64,000 nucleotides of DNA from CAVQMB01 sp963713445 (lineage in GTDB: Bacteria; Pseudomonadota; Gammaproteobacteria; Competibacterales; Competibacteraceae). The DNA is taken from NCBI GenBank assembly GCA_963713445.1, contig CAVQMB010000017.1, forward strand, positions 1 through 64,000, read 5' to 3'. This document shows positions 1 to 6,509 of this stretch, one piece after another (positions within the stretch are counted from its first letter, which is position 1; every line of letters starts with the position of its first letter). The notes beneath the pieces are model-generated. The model ran no database searches. It saw only the letters and a list, made by a program, of their open reading frames with translations, and was not told the origin of the DNA. The translations under genes and the position numbers were made by a program.

Positions 1-212
1 CACCGGTTTCCGGTCATGCGGCGCCCTGTCCTGAGCCGGGTACGACAAACCCTCCAAGACCAGCGTTCATGGGCCGTCCGGGAGGGAGGGAGTGGTGCTG
101 AAAGTCGGCTACAAGTGGCAAAGGTAGGCCCCACATCACTGGATAGTCAAGCAAGTAAACAGCCCGGGAATCGCCCGACCAGCCTACCGAACAGTTGCCG
201 AAATCGCCTGTG
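1..212. other. Non-coding stretch, nothing recognised
   Basis: No reading frame here resembles a protein I know, and no RNA gene or clear repeat is visible. It lies just downstream of the metG remnant (minus strand) and may be the former downstream flank of that gene. Confidence 0.4.
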
Positions 213-488
213 TCACATGCCTTTTCCGCCCTCTCCCGGGCCGGACTGCGCCCTCGGGAAGAGGGGGTCGCCCTTGCGCACCGGCCGCCCGGCCACGGAC
301 ACCGAGACGGCGTCGTCGAGGGTGGGGACGCCGTCCAATCCCAGGCGTTCGGCCAGGTCGGCCATCTTCTCCGGAGCCACGGGCTGGAAGAGCGCGCACA
401 GAGCCACGAGGACCCGCGCGAGCGTGGTCAGGGTCTCGTCCAGGGGAGCCGGGTCCGACTCCTTCGCCTGAGTCCACGGCTGGCGGTC
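213..488 (-). pseudogene. metG: 3' remnant of a methionyl-tRNA synthetase gene
   Basis: About 91 codons read on the minus strand match the end of the MetG catalytic chain. Seen in order are a DRQPW..AK segment, an acidic spacer, the helix ending ALCALFQPVAPEKM, then LAERLGLDG and finally VRKGDPLFPR before a TGA stop. In MetG the corresponding stretch (PWKLAK, then P..PEKA, then G.PLFPRI) closes the anticodon-binding region. An in-frame TAG at 489-491 cuts the homology, so only the 3' part survives and it cannot encode a working synthetase. No start codon with a ribosome site is visible. The fragment is GC-rich and sits next to a 14-bp repeat at 520-533, so it probably arrived or was cut off by rearrangement. 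The match is from memory of the family, not a search. Confidence 0.65.
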
Positions 489-519
489 CTATCGGGTTGG
501 CGCTCGGCGGCACTTATCT

Positions 520-533
520 GTACTTGAGACGTG
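520..533. repeat. 14-bp direct repeat, copy 1 (partner at 4052-4065)
   Basis: The sequence GTACTTGAGACGTG occurs here and again at 4052-4065 in the same orientation. Copy 1 lies just beyond the end of the metG remnant, and copy 2 lies just before the SLC13 remnant. Both mark the edge between a gene fragment and the scrambled 0.5-4.1 kb region, so they could be ends of a lost or degraded element. This is inference. Confidence 0.45.
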
Positions 534-873
534 AATATTGAAATAAAATTGCGATAAATCATGTCGTTGTATGGCGCTATCGCGGCCAAAATCGAAAAGG
601 GTTACTGCTGAGGTTCCTCGACTGTCATCTTGCTCATCGCTTCCCGGATTTCTGACAAGCGCCAGTAAGACGGTGACGGGTAGGGTATAAGAAAAATAAG
701 CGGCCTTTTTCCCCAGGTCCAGCAGCAGCGTACCGTCAACGGCCCGCCACGTCACCGTCCGATCATCCTGAGTGCGCCCCGAATTCCGCGTATATCGTCT
801 GAGAACCTGTCCGTGTTTTCTCCATTTACCCCCCCCTTCCCAACCTCCCGGCAAGCTGGGACCCTGCCGGGGC
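534..873. other. Intergenic rearranged DNA with one copy of a 71-bp repeat
   Basis: I see no convincing gene. A minus-strand frame is open through much of this stretch, but its product resembles nothing and its middle part is only the translated 71-bp repeat at 683-753. The region lies between the metG and dehydrogenase remnants. Confidence 0.4.
683..753. repeat. 71-bp direct repeat, copy 1
   Basis: This copy matches 2921-2991 in the same orientation with two mismatches by eye. It begins GGGTATAAGAA and ends CCCGCCACGTC. The other copy is the exact junction between a truncated aldehyde dehydrogenase gene and an IS91-type transposase remnant, so the repeat is probably a piece of a mobile element. 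Confidence 0.75.
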
Positions 874-972
874 TCACGGCACAGCCACAGGCACTGCAGG
901 TTTCGATATCGATGTGGAAACAACCGCTGTTTTGCCAACGGCGCCATTCGCACCCACGATAATTACTTTCAT
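874..972 (-). pseudogene. 5' remnant of an SDR/Rossmann dehydrogenase gene
   Basis: A minus-strand ATG opens a 32-codon frame starting MKVIIVGANGAVGKTAV. This is the first beta strand and the GxxGxxG NAD(P)-binding turn of a short-chain dehydrogenase. After about 20 residues the resemblance stops and a TGA follows, so the gene has lost nearly all of its body. It diverges from the PhyH-family gene at 1063, so the two may once have shared a promoter region. The fragment is too short for a substrate call. Confidence 0.5.
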
Positions 973-1062
973 ATTGATTTACACCTTGTCAGTTTCAACT
1001 ATTGATGCTCTCGCCTTGATGAGTAAAAAATGCAGCCAAACGATCGCCTGGAGCTCAAGCCA

Positions 1063-1905
1063 ATGAAGCAAGATTCCCTGCATGAAGAATACGCTAACAA
1101 CGGTTACTGCTTTCCGCTGAATATCTTTTCCACCACCGAGGCCGACGACTATGCGCGGCGGATTACTGATCTGGCTGCAAGCGATATCGCCGCTTCACTG
1201 GGCTATCGCGGTCAAATAAACCAGCTGCATGTTATCTACCCGTTTGTAAACCAGATGATTCGTAACCCTGCCCTGCTTGACGCGGTCGAATCTATCCTCG
1301 GACGCAACCTGATGGTCTGGGGCGTCAGTATTTTCATGAAACCGCCGCAATCCGAGGGATTCATATCCTGGCATCAGGACCTGACCTACTGGGGCCTGAA
1401 CAACGATCAGGAAGTCGCCGCCTGGATTGCGCTCAGCCCCGTCACCTGGGCTAATGGCTGCATGCGCTTTATACCCAGGTCTCACAAGCTCGGACAAATT
1501 GAACATCGCGATACGGTGAACGATTCGAATATTCTGACCCGGGGGCAGCACGCTGACATCGATATCGACGAAAGCCAGGCGATCGACGTCGAACTCGAAC
1601 CCGGGCAGGCCTCGCTGCACCATGGTCACCTGCTGCACTGTTCCGGAGCGAACCGGACAGACCAGCCTCGCATCGGTATGGTGGTTAACTATATTTCCAC
1701 CTCGGTCAGCCAGTCGGTAGCCAGCACCGATTACGCGATGCTGGTACGTGGGGTCGACGAATATAATCACTTCGAACACCTACCGGAACCGCAAGCCGAA
1801 TTCGATGCGGCAGGCCTGGGCTGGCACCGGAAAATGTTAGCGGCTCATCAGGAGGCGCTTTACGACGGTGCAGCCAACACGGAATCAGCACCCAGGCTCG
1901 ACTGA
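1063..1905 (+). CDS. Phytanoyl-CoA dioxygenase (PhyH) family oxygenase
   Basis: This is a 280-residue non-haem Fe(II)/2-oxoglutarate oxygenase of the PhyH family, which hydroxylates small molecules with release of succinate and CO2. The iron triad is visible: H and D in SWHQDLTYW, and the distal H in LHHGHLLHCSGANR, whose following R suits 2-oxoglutarate binding. I chose the ATG at 1063 because GGAG lies nine bases upstream; an in-frame ATG at 1030 is possible but has a weaker ribosome site. No signal peptide is visible, so it should be cytoplasmic. It converges on an SDR gene and lies among remnants, with no clear operon. The substrate is unknown; relatives include ectoine hydroxylase and many uncharacterised oxygenases. 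Confidence 0.85.
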   Translation: MKQDSLHEEYANNGYCFPLNIFSTTEADDYARRITDLAASDIAASLGYRGQINQLHVIYPFVNQMIRNPALLDAVESILGRNLMVWGVSIFMKPPQSEGFISWHQDLTYWGLNNDQEVAAWIALSPVTWANGCMRFIPRSHKLGQIEHRDTVNDSNILTRGQHADIDIDESQAIDVELEPGQASLHHGHLLHCSGANRTDQPRIGMVVNYISTSVSQSVASTDYAMLVRGVDEYNHFEHLPEPQAEFDAAGLGWHRKMLAAHQEALYDGAANTESAPRLD

Positions 1906-1932
1906 GCGCCGTGCCGACGCCAGGTAATGGAA

Positions 1933-1969
1933 TTGCTCAGTGAGCAAATTGAATTCTGAAGCTTTTTTT
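1933..1969 (+). terminator. Possible terminator between convergent genes
   Basis: A short inverted repeat (TTGCT..AGCAA) is followed about 15 bases later by a run of seven T. The stem is weak and the spacing is long, so this is tentative. Confidence 0.25.
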
Positions 1970-1986
1970 GTTTCGAGCGGCGCTGC

Positions 1987-2763
1987 TTAAGCGCGACCGC
2001 CGCCATCCAGCACGAGTGGGTACCCAGTGATGAATTTCGCCGAATCACTGCAGGCATACAAAACCATATCGGCAACTTCCTGCGCGCTGCAGACCCGTTG
2101 CAGAGGGACGCCCTCGGCGGATTCCTGCAGCCCGGTTTCCAGTTCCAGGCCCCGGTCCCGAAACTCACCGCGCAGCATCGGGGTATCAACATCACCCGGA
2201 CATATGGGTACGATACGGACACCATCATGCGCATAATCGAGGGCCATCGCACGGGTCATCTGCAGCACCGCACCCTTACTGGCGCAGTAAGCGGTCAAAT
2301 GATAGCTGCCGCTTAAAGCTGCATCCGAGGCAATGTTGATGATCGTGCCCCGGCTGGATTTTAAATGTGGCAGTGCGGCCCGGCAGATAAAAAACATGCC
2401 ATTGACGTTGACATTCATCGTCTGTAACCACTGTTCGTCGGTAGTCTCTTCGGCCGTTGCGTGGTAAATGATCCCGGCACTGTTGACGACTATATCGAGC
2501 CCACCCAGTATCCCTACGGCTTCGGTGACGATAAGATCGCAGGCTTTGCGAACGCTGATATCACCAGCGACAAAGGCCATACTGCCGGTTGATTTCCGGC
2601 AGCGATTGAGGATTTCACGAGCCCGCTGCCGGTTACGACCGGTAATCACAACCCGGGCACCCGCAGTGGCGAAGGCAAGCGCGGTCGCCTCACCCATGCC
2701 CGAGGTGCCGCCGGTGATTAAAACCCGCTTGCCACTGAAATCAAACTGAATGGAGGCAGTCAT
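1987..2763 (-). CDS. Short-chain dehydrogenase/reductase (SDR)
   Basis: This is a classical SDR of 258 residues. The cofactor motif is ITGGTSGMGEA near residue 15, followed by NSAG for the central fold. The active-site pair is YCASK, with a serine about a dozen residues before it, and the C-terminus ends in GYPLVLDGGGRA as in 3-oxoacyl-ACP reductase-like enzymes. An R in VITGRNR after the second strand suggests NADP(H). Its ATG lies four bases after the stop of a truncated aldehyde dehydrogenase gene on the same strand, so the two were probably cotranscribed before the upstream gene was cut. It may now lack its original promoter. The substrate cannot be read from sequence. Confidence 0.88.
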   Translation of the reverse strand: MTASIQFDFSGKRVLITGGTSGMGEATALAFATAGARVVITGRNRQRAREILNRCRKSTGSMAFVAGDISVRKACDLIVTEAVGILGGLDIVVNSAGIIYHATAEETTDEQWLQTMNVNVNGMFFICRAALPHLKSSRGTIINIASDAALSGSYHLTAYCASKGAVLQMTRAMALDYAHDGVRIVPICPGDVDTPMLRGEFRDRGLELETGLQESAEGVPLQRVCSAQEVADMVLYACSDSAKFITGYPLVLDGGGRA

Positions 2764-2766
2764 CTG

Positions 2767-2919
2767 CTACTGGCCAGTCCGCAATCCGGTAATTGCCTTG
2801 ACCTCGAGAAATTCGGTGAGCCCCCACTTGCCTTTTTCGCGACCGTTACCGGATTGCTTGTAGCCGCCAAAAGGGGTATCGGTCGTGCCAGCCACGTAGT
2901 TGATCGCAACCTGTCCGGT
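2767..2919 (-). pseudogene. 3' remnant of an aldehyde dehydrogenase gene
   Basis: Fifty codons before the TAG read TGQVAINYVAG..DTPFGGYKQSGNGREKGKWG.TEFLEVKAITGL. This is the C-terminal end of NAD(P)-dependent aldehyde dehydrogenases, with the conserved PFGG.K.SG.GRE. The homology stops where the 71-bp repeat at 2921-2991 begins, so the upstream 85-90 percent of the gene is gone, including the catalytic Cys and Glu. The stop lies four bases before the SDR start, which points to a former aldehyde dehydrogenase-SDR operon broken by an IS91-type event. Confidence 0.75.
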
Positions 2920-2920
2920 G

Positions 2921-2991
2921 GGGTATAAGAAGAATAAGCGGCCTTTTTGCCCAGGTCCAGCAGCAGCGTACCGTCAACGGCCCGCCACGTC
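2921..2991. repeat. 71-bp direct repeat, copy 2
   Basis: This copy differs from 683-753 at two positions by eye. It lies exactly between the aldehyde dehydrogenase remnant and the transposase remnant. Confidence 0.75.
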
Positions 2992-3468
2992 CGAGCTTCT
3001 TACGTTCATCGGCTCTGGCCACCACCCCGGCATGCAGCGTAAACACCTTGCGCCCTGCTTGTGGCGCGATGGCGATGCGGTAGCTGATAGAAGACCCCAG
3101 CAGTTGATTCAGGGGGCGTCGTCCCCCGTATCCCCGGCGAGGTAGCTGTTCTCGGCATCCCGTTCCAGTAGGCCCTGCCGCTCCAGAAAGCGGCCGACCC
3201 GGTGGGCGATGGTGTGTGCGAGTTGGGTGAGTTCCTGGCCAGTCGGTGCTTTAACCCAGCGAAACCGGGTTGACCCGTCGGGGCGTGCGACGTACCCGCC
3301 ATCCAGAAACAGCATGTGGAAATGGAGCCCCTTGCTGCGTGCCGCTCGATACGTTCTTAGTAGGCAGCGCTCATGTGGGGAGTATAGGGCAGCTGACCCG
3401 ATAGGTCGTGTCGCATCGCTGCGGTGTAATGGCGTTGCCAAAGCGGCGATCCAGGCCGATTTCTGCAA
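2992..3468 (-). pseudogene. IS91-family transposase remnant
   Basis: Two minus-strand frames together give the middle of an IS91-type transposase. One carries LHFHMLFLDGGYV, then FRWVKAPTG.ELTQLAH and FLERQGLLERDAENSYLAG. The next frame continues LNQLLGSSISYRIAIAPQAG and RKVFTLHAGVVARADERKKL. These transposases use HUH/Y2 rolling-circle chemistry. The change of frame near 3110-3125, the missing N-terminal zinc region and the missing C-terminus past 2992 show that it is dead. The abrupt 3' end coincides with a 71-bp repeat. IS91 elements can carry flanking DNA by one-ended transposition, which would explain the nearby gene fragments. Confidence 0.75.
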
Positions 3469-3488
3469 GCTGCTCGCGATTCAGAAGT

Positions 3489-3704
3489 TTAGCGACGACA
3501 CCGACGACAGGGGCAATCGACAGCGCCTACACGCAACACCGAGGACGCGTCGTGCGTCGTCAGGAGGACGCACCGCTGGTCAGTGATGTGCTCTATCAGT
3601 CCAAGGACCTTGCTACGACGACCGTCGCGGGCGAGAGTGCCGCCGGACTCTGGGCGGTGGCCAGCCCGTCTCCACATCGGGCGAGTCACGCCGTCCTTGA
3701 TGCC
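3489..3704. other. Degenerate element DNA, no intact gene
   Basis: This stretch separates the integrase N-terminal remnant from the transposase remnant. Short frames are open on the minus strand, but I cannot join them convincingly to the integrase core or to any other family. Confidence 0.35.
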
Positions 3705-3881
3705 CTACGCCACGCCGAGCGTGATATGCCGCTTGCGGCCGTGCCGGGTGTACCAGCTTTTCCACGGAATCCTGCCGGATGGGTACACGCGGACCGCAAA
3801 GCCGGTGCCGGATTTTTCCCGGAGGTCGTAGGTGCGGCTGCGCACCGGCAACGCCCGGATATAGGTGTCGGTGAAGCGCAT
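3705..3881 (-). pseudogene. N-terminal remnant of a tyrosine integrase (DUF4102 arm domain)
   Basis: A 58-codon minus-strand frame begins MRFTDTYIRALPVRSRTYD and continues with REKSGTGFAVRVYPSG, then WYTRHGRKRHITLGVA before a TAG. This matches the arm-type DNA-binding domain at the front of P4/DLP12-type tyrosine recombinases, which typically reads L.D..I..LKP......D....GF.VRV.PSG..... The catalytic domain does not follow in frame. AGAGGAACC and AGGTTCCT inverted copies lie just upstream at about 3882-3928. The fragment shows that an integrative element once stood here. Confidence 0.65.
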
Positions 3882-4065
3882 AGAGGAACCTTCTGCTGAG
3901 AGTAGCCCAGAGGTTCCTAGCCAGGTTCCTCAAACGGGCGTGGTTTTTTGAAGCATTCTGGTTCTTCCTGATCTAATGCGGAAGCAGGATTGGCGTCAAG
4001 GCGGGATTCTGCGGATCTATCTGGAGCGGCCCGAAGCAGGCGTTTTAATTCGTACTTGAGACGTG
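3882..4065. other. Intergenic DNA with short inverted repeats and the second 14-bp repeat
   Basis: Around 3882-3935 the words AGGAACC and AGGTTCC occur three times in alternating orientation. The 14-bp repeat GTACTTGAGACGTG ends the stretch at 4052-4065. I see no gene. Confidence 0.4.
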
Positions 4066-4376
4066 CGCGGCACCTATCGGCCGTAGCCGGGAACTCCGGT
4101 GAACCGGGTAAGGCGTTGGTTGCCTCGGGTGTCATGGGTCTGTTACTGATATCGCTGTTGACAGCGGATGTATTCAGCCTGCCGCTTCTGATGGCGGTCG
4201 CGCTGATGCTGCTGCTGATTGTTGTCTGCGGTTGGTTGGATTCGCGACTCGACTGGTCTGCACCGTGGTGCCCCGCAAGCCTTGATCGAGTAGCACAGTC
4301 GCGCACCGATTCACCCAGGCGTATTTTCATATCCCGAAGCAATTGCCCGCTGCGCAGCGGAGGATTCCATGATTGA
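4066..4376 (+). pseudogene. Fragment of an SLC13-type permease gene
   Basis: The open frame includes PGKALVASGVMGLLLISLL, a second hydrophobic segment and then WLDSRLDWS. This resembles the stretch of SLC13/DASS permeases that follows the TrkA-C domains, where a GKAL...G helix pair precedes the IDW.V motif. Only about 55 residues look like the family, after which the frame turns polar and ends. No start codon with a ribosome site is evident, and the left edge coincides with a 14-bp repeat. I regard it as a transporter remnant overlapping the start of the next gene by eight bases. Confidence 0.4.
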
Positions 4377-5070
4377 TTCAACGCCCATCGTGCTGGTACC
4401 GGGACTGCTGACATCGCCGCGGTTGTACGTCGAGCAGCTGCCCGCGCTGTGGCGGTTCGGGCCGGTGACCATCGCCGACAACACTCGCGACGACTCGATG
4501 CCGGCGATCGCGCAACGCCTGCTGGCGGCGGCGCCGCCCCGGTTTGCCCTGGCGGGCCTGTCGATGGGCGGTTACATCGCTTTCGAGGTGATGCGCCGGG
4601 CGCCGGAGCGGGTCGCCAGGCTGGCACTGCTGGATACCGCCGCCCGGGCGGATACGCCGGAACAAAGCCAACGCCGCGGGGAGCAGATGGCGCTGGCCCG
4701 GAGTGGCCGGCTGGCGGAAGTCGTGGAGCAGCAGTTGCCGGCGCTTCTGAATCGGGCCCATCGCGGCGACGAGCGGTTGACACGCATCGTCTGGCAGATG
4801 GCAGAGGAGGCCGGTGCCGAGGCTTTCGTGCGCCAGCAGACCGCGATCATCGGCCGGCCCGACTCGCGGCCGGATCTGGCCGCGATCCGCTGTCCCACGC
4901 TGGTGCTGGTGGGCGAGGACGACGAACTCACGCCTCCTGACCGTTCCGCTGAGATTGCCGACGGTATTCCGGGCGCTACGCTTGTGAATATCCCGGGCGC
5001 TGGTCATCTCTCGACGCTCGAACGTCCGATCGAAGTCACCCAGGCGTTGGTCGAGTGGCTCCAGGAGTGA
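4369..5070 (+). CDS. Alpha/beta-fold hydrolase
   Basis: This is a 233-residue alpha/beta hydrolase. An HG-like oxyanion strand (IVLVPGLL) opens it, the nucleophile elbow is GLSMGGY near residue 66, the acid is probably D in VGEDDELTPP near residue 185, and the base is H in PGAGHLSTLERP near residue 210. The order and spacing are those of the esterase/enol-lactonase-like branch with a short lid. It has no signal peptide. The ATG has a purine-rich GCGGAGG sequence about eight bases upstream. It converges with an aldo/keto reductase gene. The substrate is unknown. Confidence 0.85.
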   Translation: MIDSTPIVLVPGLLTSPRLYVEQLPALWRFGPVTIADNTRDDSMPAIAQRLLAAAPPRFALAGLSMGGYIAFEVMRRAPERVARLALLDTAARADTPEQSQRRGEQMALARSGRLAEVVEQQLPALLNRAHRGDERLTRIVWQMAEEAGAEAFVRQQTAIIGRPDSRPDLAAIRCPTLVLVGEDDELTPPDRSAEIADGIPGATLVNIPGAGHLSTLERPIEVTQALVEWLQE

Positions 5071-5080
5071 CCGCGCCGCG

Positions 5081-6022
5081 CTAGGCGCTGGCCTCATCGA
5101 GCCGGCGCAGCGCCGGTTCCGTAAGGGTGAGACGGGCGGCGCCCAGGGTGTCGTCGAGCTGACGCAGGCTGGTGGCACTGACGATGGGTGCGGTGACACC
5201 CGGTTGCGCGATCAGCCAGGCTAGTGCCACTTGCGCGGCCGTTGCCGACAGCTCCCGGGCTACTGCGTCCAGGGCATCGAGAATTCTCAGCCCGCGTGCG
5301 TCGAGGTAGTCCTTGACCATGGCGGACCGGCGCTGGCCTTCCAGGTCTTGTTGCGACCGGTATTTACCGGTCAGAAAGCCGCTCGCCAGGCTGAAGTAGC
5401 AGACCACTCCGAGTTCGTTCTCCTGTGCCACGCGGGCCAGTTCGTCCTCGAAGTCGCGGCGGTCGTAGAGATTGTAGAGCGGCTGCAGCAACTCGTAGCG
5501 TGGCAGCTTGTGGTCCGCCGAGACCGCCAGTGCCGCCTCCACCCGGTGGGCGCCGTAGTTCGAGGCGCCGATGGCGCGCACTTTGCCGCCATTGATCAGG
5601 CGTGCGAAGGCTTCCAGTGTTTCCTCCAGCGGCACGCTGGTATCGTCCTCATGGGCGAAGTAAACATCAAGGTACTCGGTCTGGAGGCGGCGCAGCGAAT
5701 CCTCCACGGCTGACTGGATGTTAGCCGCCGAAAGCCCACGGTGCGGTGCCCATTTGGCGACCTTGCTCATGATCACAACGTCGTCCCGCCGGCCACGCCG
5801 GGCAAGCCATTCGCCAATGATGGTTTCGGATTCGCCGCCGCTGTTGCCGGGCACCCAGGACGGATACGTGTCTGCGGTATCGATTGCGTTGAAACCCTGA
5901 TCGACGAAACGATCCAGCAGTGCGAACGAGGTTGGCTGGTCCGCGGTCCAGCCGAATACGTTGCCGCCGAATACGATCGGGGCGATGGCGATGCCTGAGC
6001 GTCCGAGTGCGCGCTTAATCAT
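5081..6022 (-). CDS. Aldo/keto reductase
   Basis: This is a 313-residue NADPH-dependent (alpha/beta)8 oxidoreductase of the aldo/keto reductase superfamily. The N-terminus GRSGIAIAPIVFGGN.FGW is typical of the plant/bacterial oxidoreductase branch. The catalytic tetrad is visible as D in NAIDTADTY with the nearby Y, K in VIMSKVAKWAP and H in YFAHEDD. GASNYGAHRVE and the C-terminal VSATSLRQL match the cofactor-binding loops. It is cytoplasmic. It lies alone between a hydrolase gene and an unassigned region, so the context gives no substrate. Confidence 0.9.
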   Translation of the reverse strand: MIKRALGRSGIAIAPIVFGGNVFGWTADQPTSFALLDRFVDQGFNAIDTADTYPSWVPGNSGGESETIIGEWLARRGRRDDVVIMSKVAKWAPHRGLSAANIQSAVEDSLRRLQTEYLDVYFAHEDDTSVPLEETLEAFARLINGGKVRAIGASNYGAHRVEAALAVSADHKLPRYELLQPLYNLYDRRDFEDELARVAQENELGVVCYFSLASGFLTGKYRSQQDLEGQRRSAMVKDYLDARGLRILDALDAVARELSATAAQVALAWLIAQPGVTAPIVSATSLRQLDDTLGAARLTLTEPALRRLDEASA

Positions 6023-6220
6023 AAGTGTGACCTCAAAGGTTGTTGGGGGCCCAAAGATCTGTCCGATTGAATCGGGCTTGGCCGGCCGGCATTTTACGGC
6101 AGGTCAGCGAGGGGATAACTCACATCGTCAGACGCGCGTCGATCGAAATATGTTTCAGGCGGTCGCCGCTGCGGCTGCGTCGCACTCAGGAATCTGAGCC
6201 GGGATGGCAGCCGGGCGGGC
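6023..6220. other. Intergenic region upstream of the aldo/keto reductase gene
   Basis: This holds the 5' flank of the reductase gene. I see no strong promoter match and no RNA structure. Confidence 0.3.
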
Positions 6221-6490
6221 GTGGAGTCCGATCACGGCAGCCTGGAAAACCCGCGCACGCGCCAGGGTGTGCTGCCGGACTGCGAGGTGGCCGACGTCGG
6301 CAAGGCCACCATGCGGACGCGCATGGTCAATTCGGCCGAGCAAATCGCCAGCCGCTTTCTCCATGCGGAGCGTACGGATACCTGGGCCTGGTCCCAGTCC
6401 GGCATCAATACCGACAGCGCCCGGGAGCGTTACCAGGCCTCGATCAGGCGGGCTTTTTTCAGCCGCCGTGGCGCTATACTGACGGCCTAG
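6221..6490 (+). CDS. Hypothetical protein, unrecognised
   Basis: A GTG at 6221 opens an 89-codon frame with a protein-like composition: acidic, with one Cys (LPDCEVADVG), a helical stretch NSAEQIASRFLHAERTD and W/Q-rich TWAWSQSGIN. Codon usage follows the GC-rich third-position pattern of neighbouring genes, which favours a real or recently truncated gene over chance. I do not recognise the family. The open frame extends upstream without a better start, so it could be the 3' part of a longer gene that has been cut. It ends 19 bases before the lhr start. Confidence 0.3.
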   Translation: MESDHGSLENPRTRQGVLPDCEVADVGKATMRTRMVNSAEQIASRFLHAERTDTWAWSQSGINTDSARERYQASIRRAFFSRRGAILTA

Positions 6491-6509
6491 CTGCCACGCC
6501 ACACTGGTG

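Noticed and set aside
489..953. 154-codon minus-strand frame crossing the 71-bp repeat
   Set aside because: The product matches no family, and its middle part is only the translated repeat.
1860..2252. Minus-strand frame starting inside the SDR gene and overlapping the PhyH end
   Set aside because: It is a shadow of the SDR coding frame with no family match.
3917..4783. 288-codon open frame on the minus strand
   Set aside because: It lies opposite the SLC13 fragment and the hydrolase gene; the product is Pro/Arg/Ser-rich with no motif, which is normal for GC-rich antisense frames.
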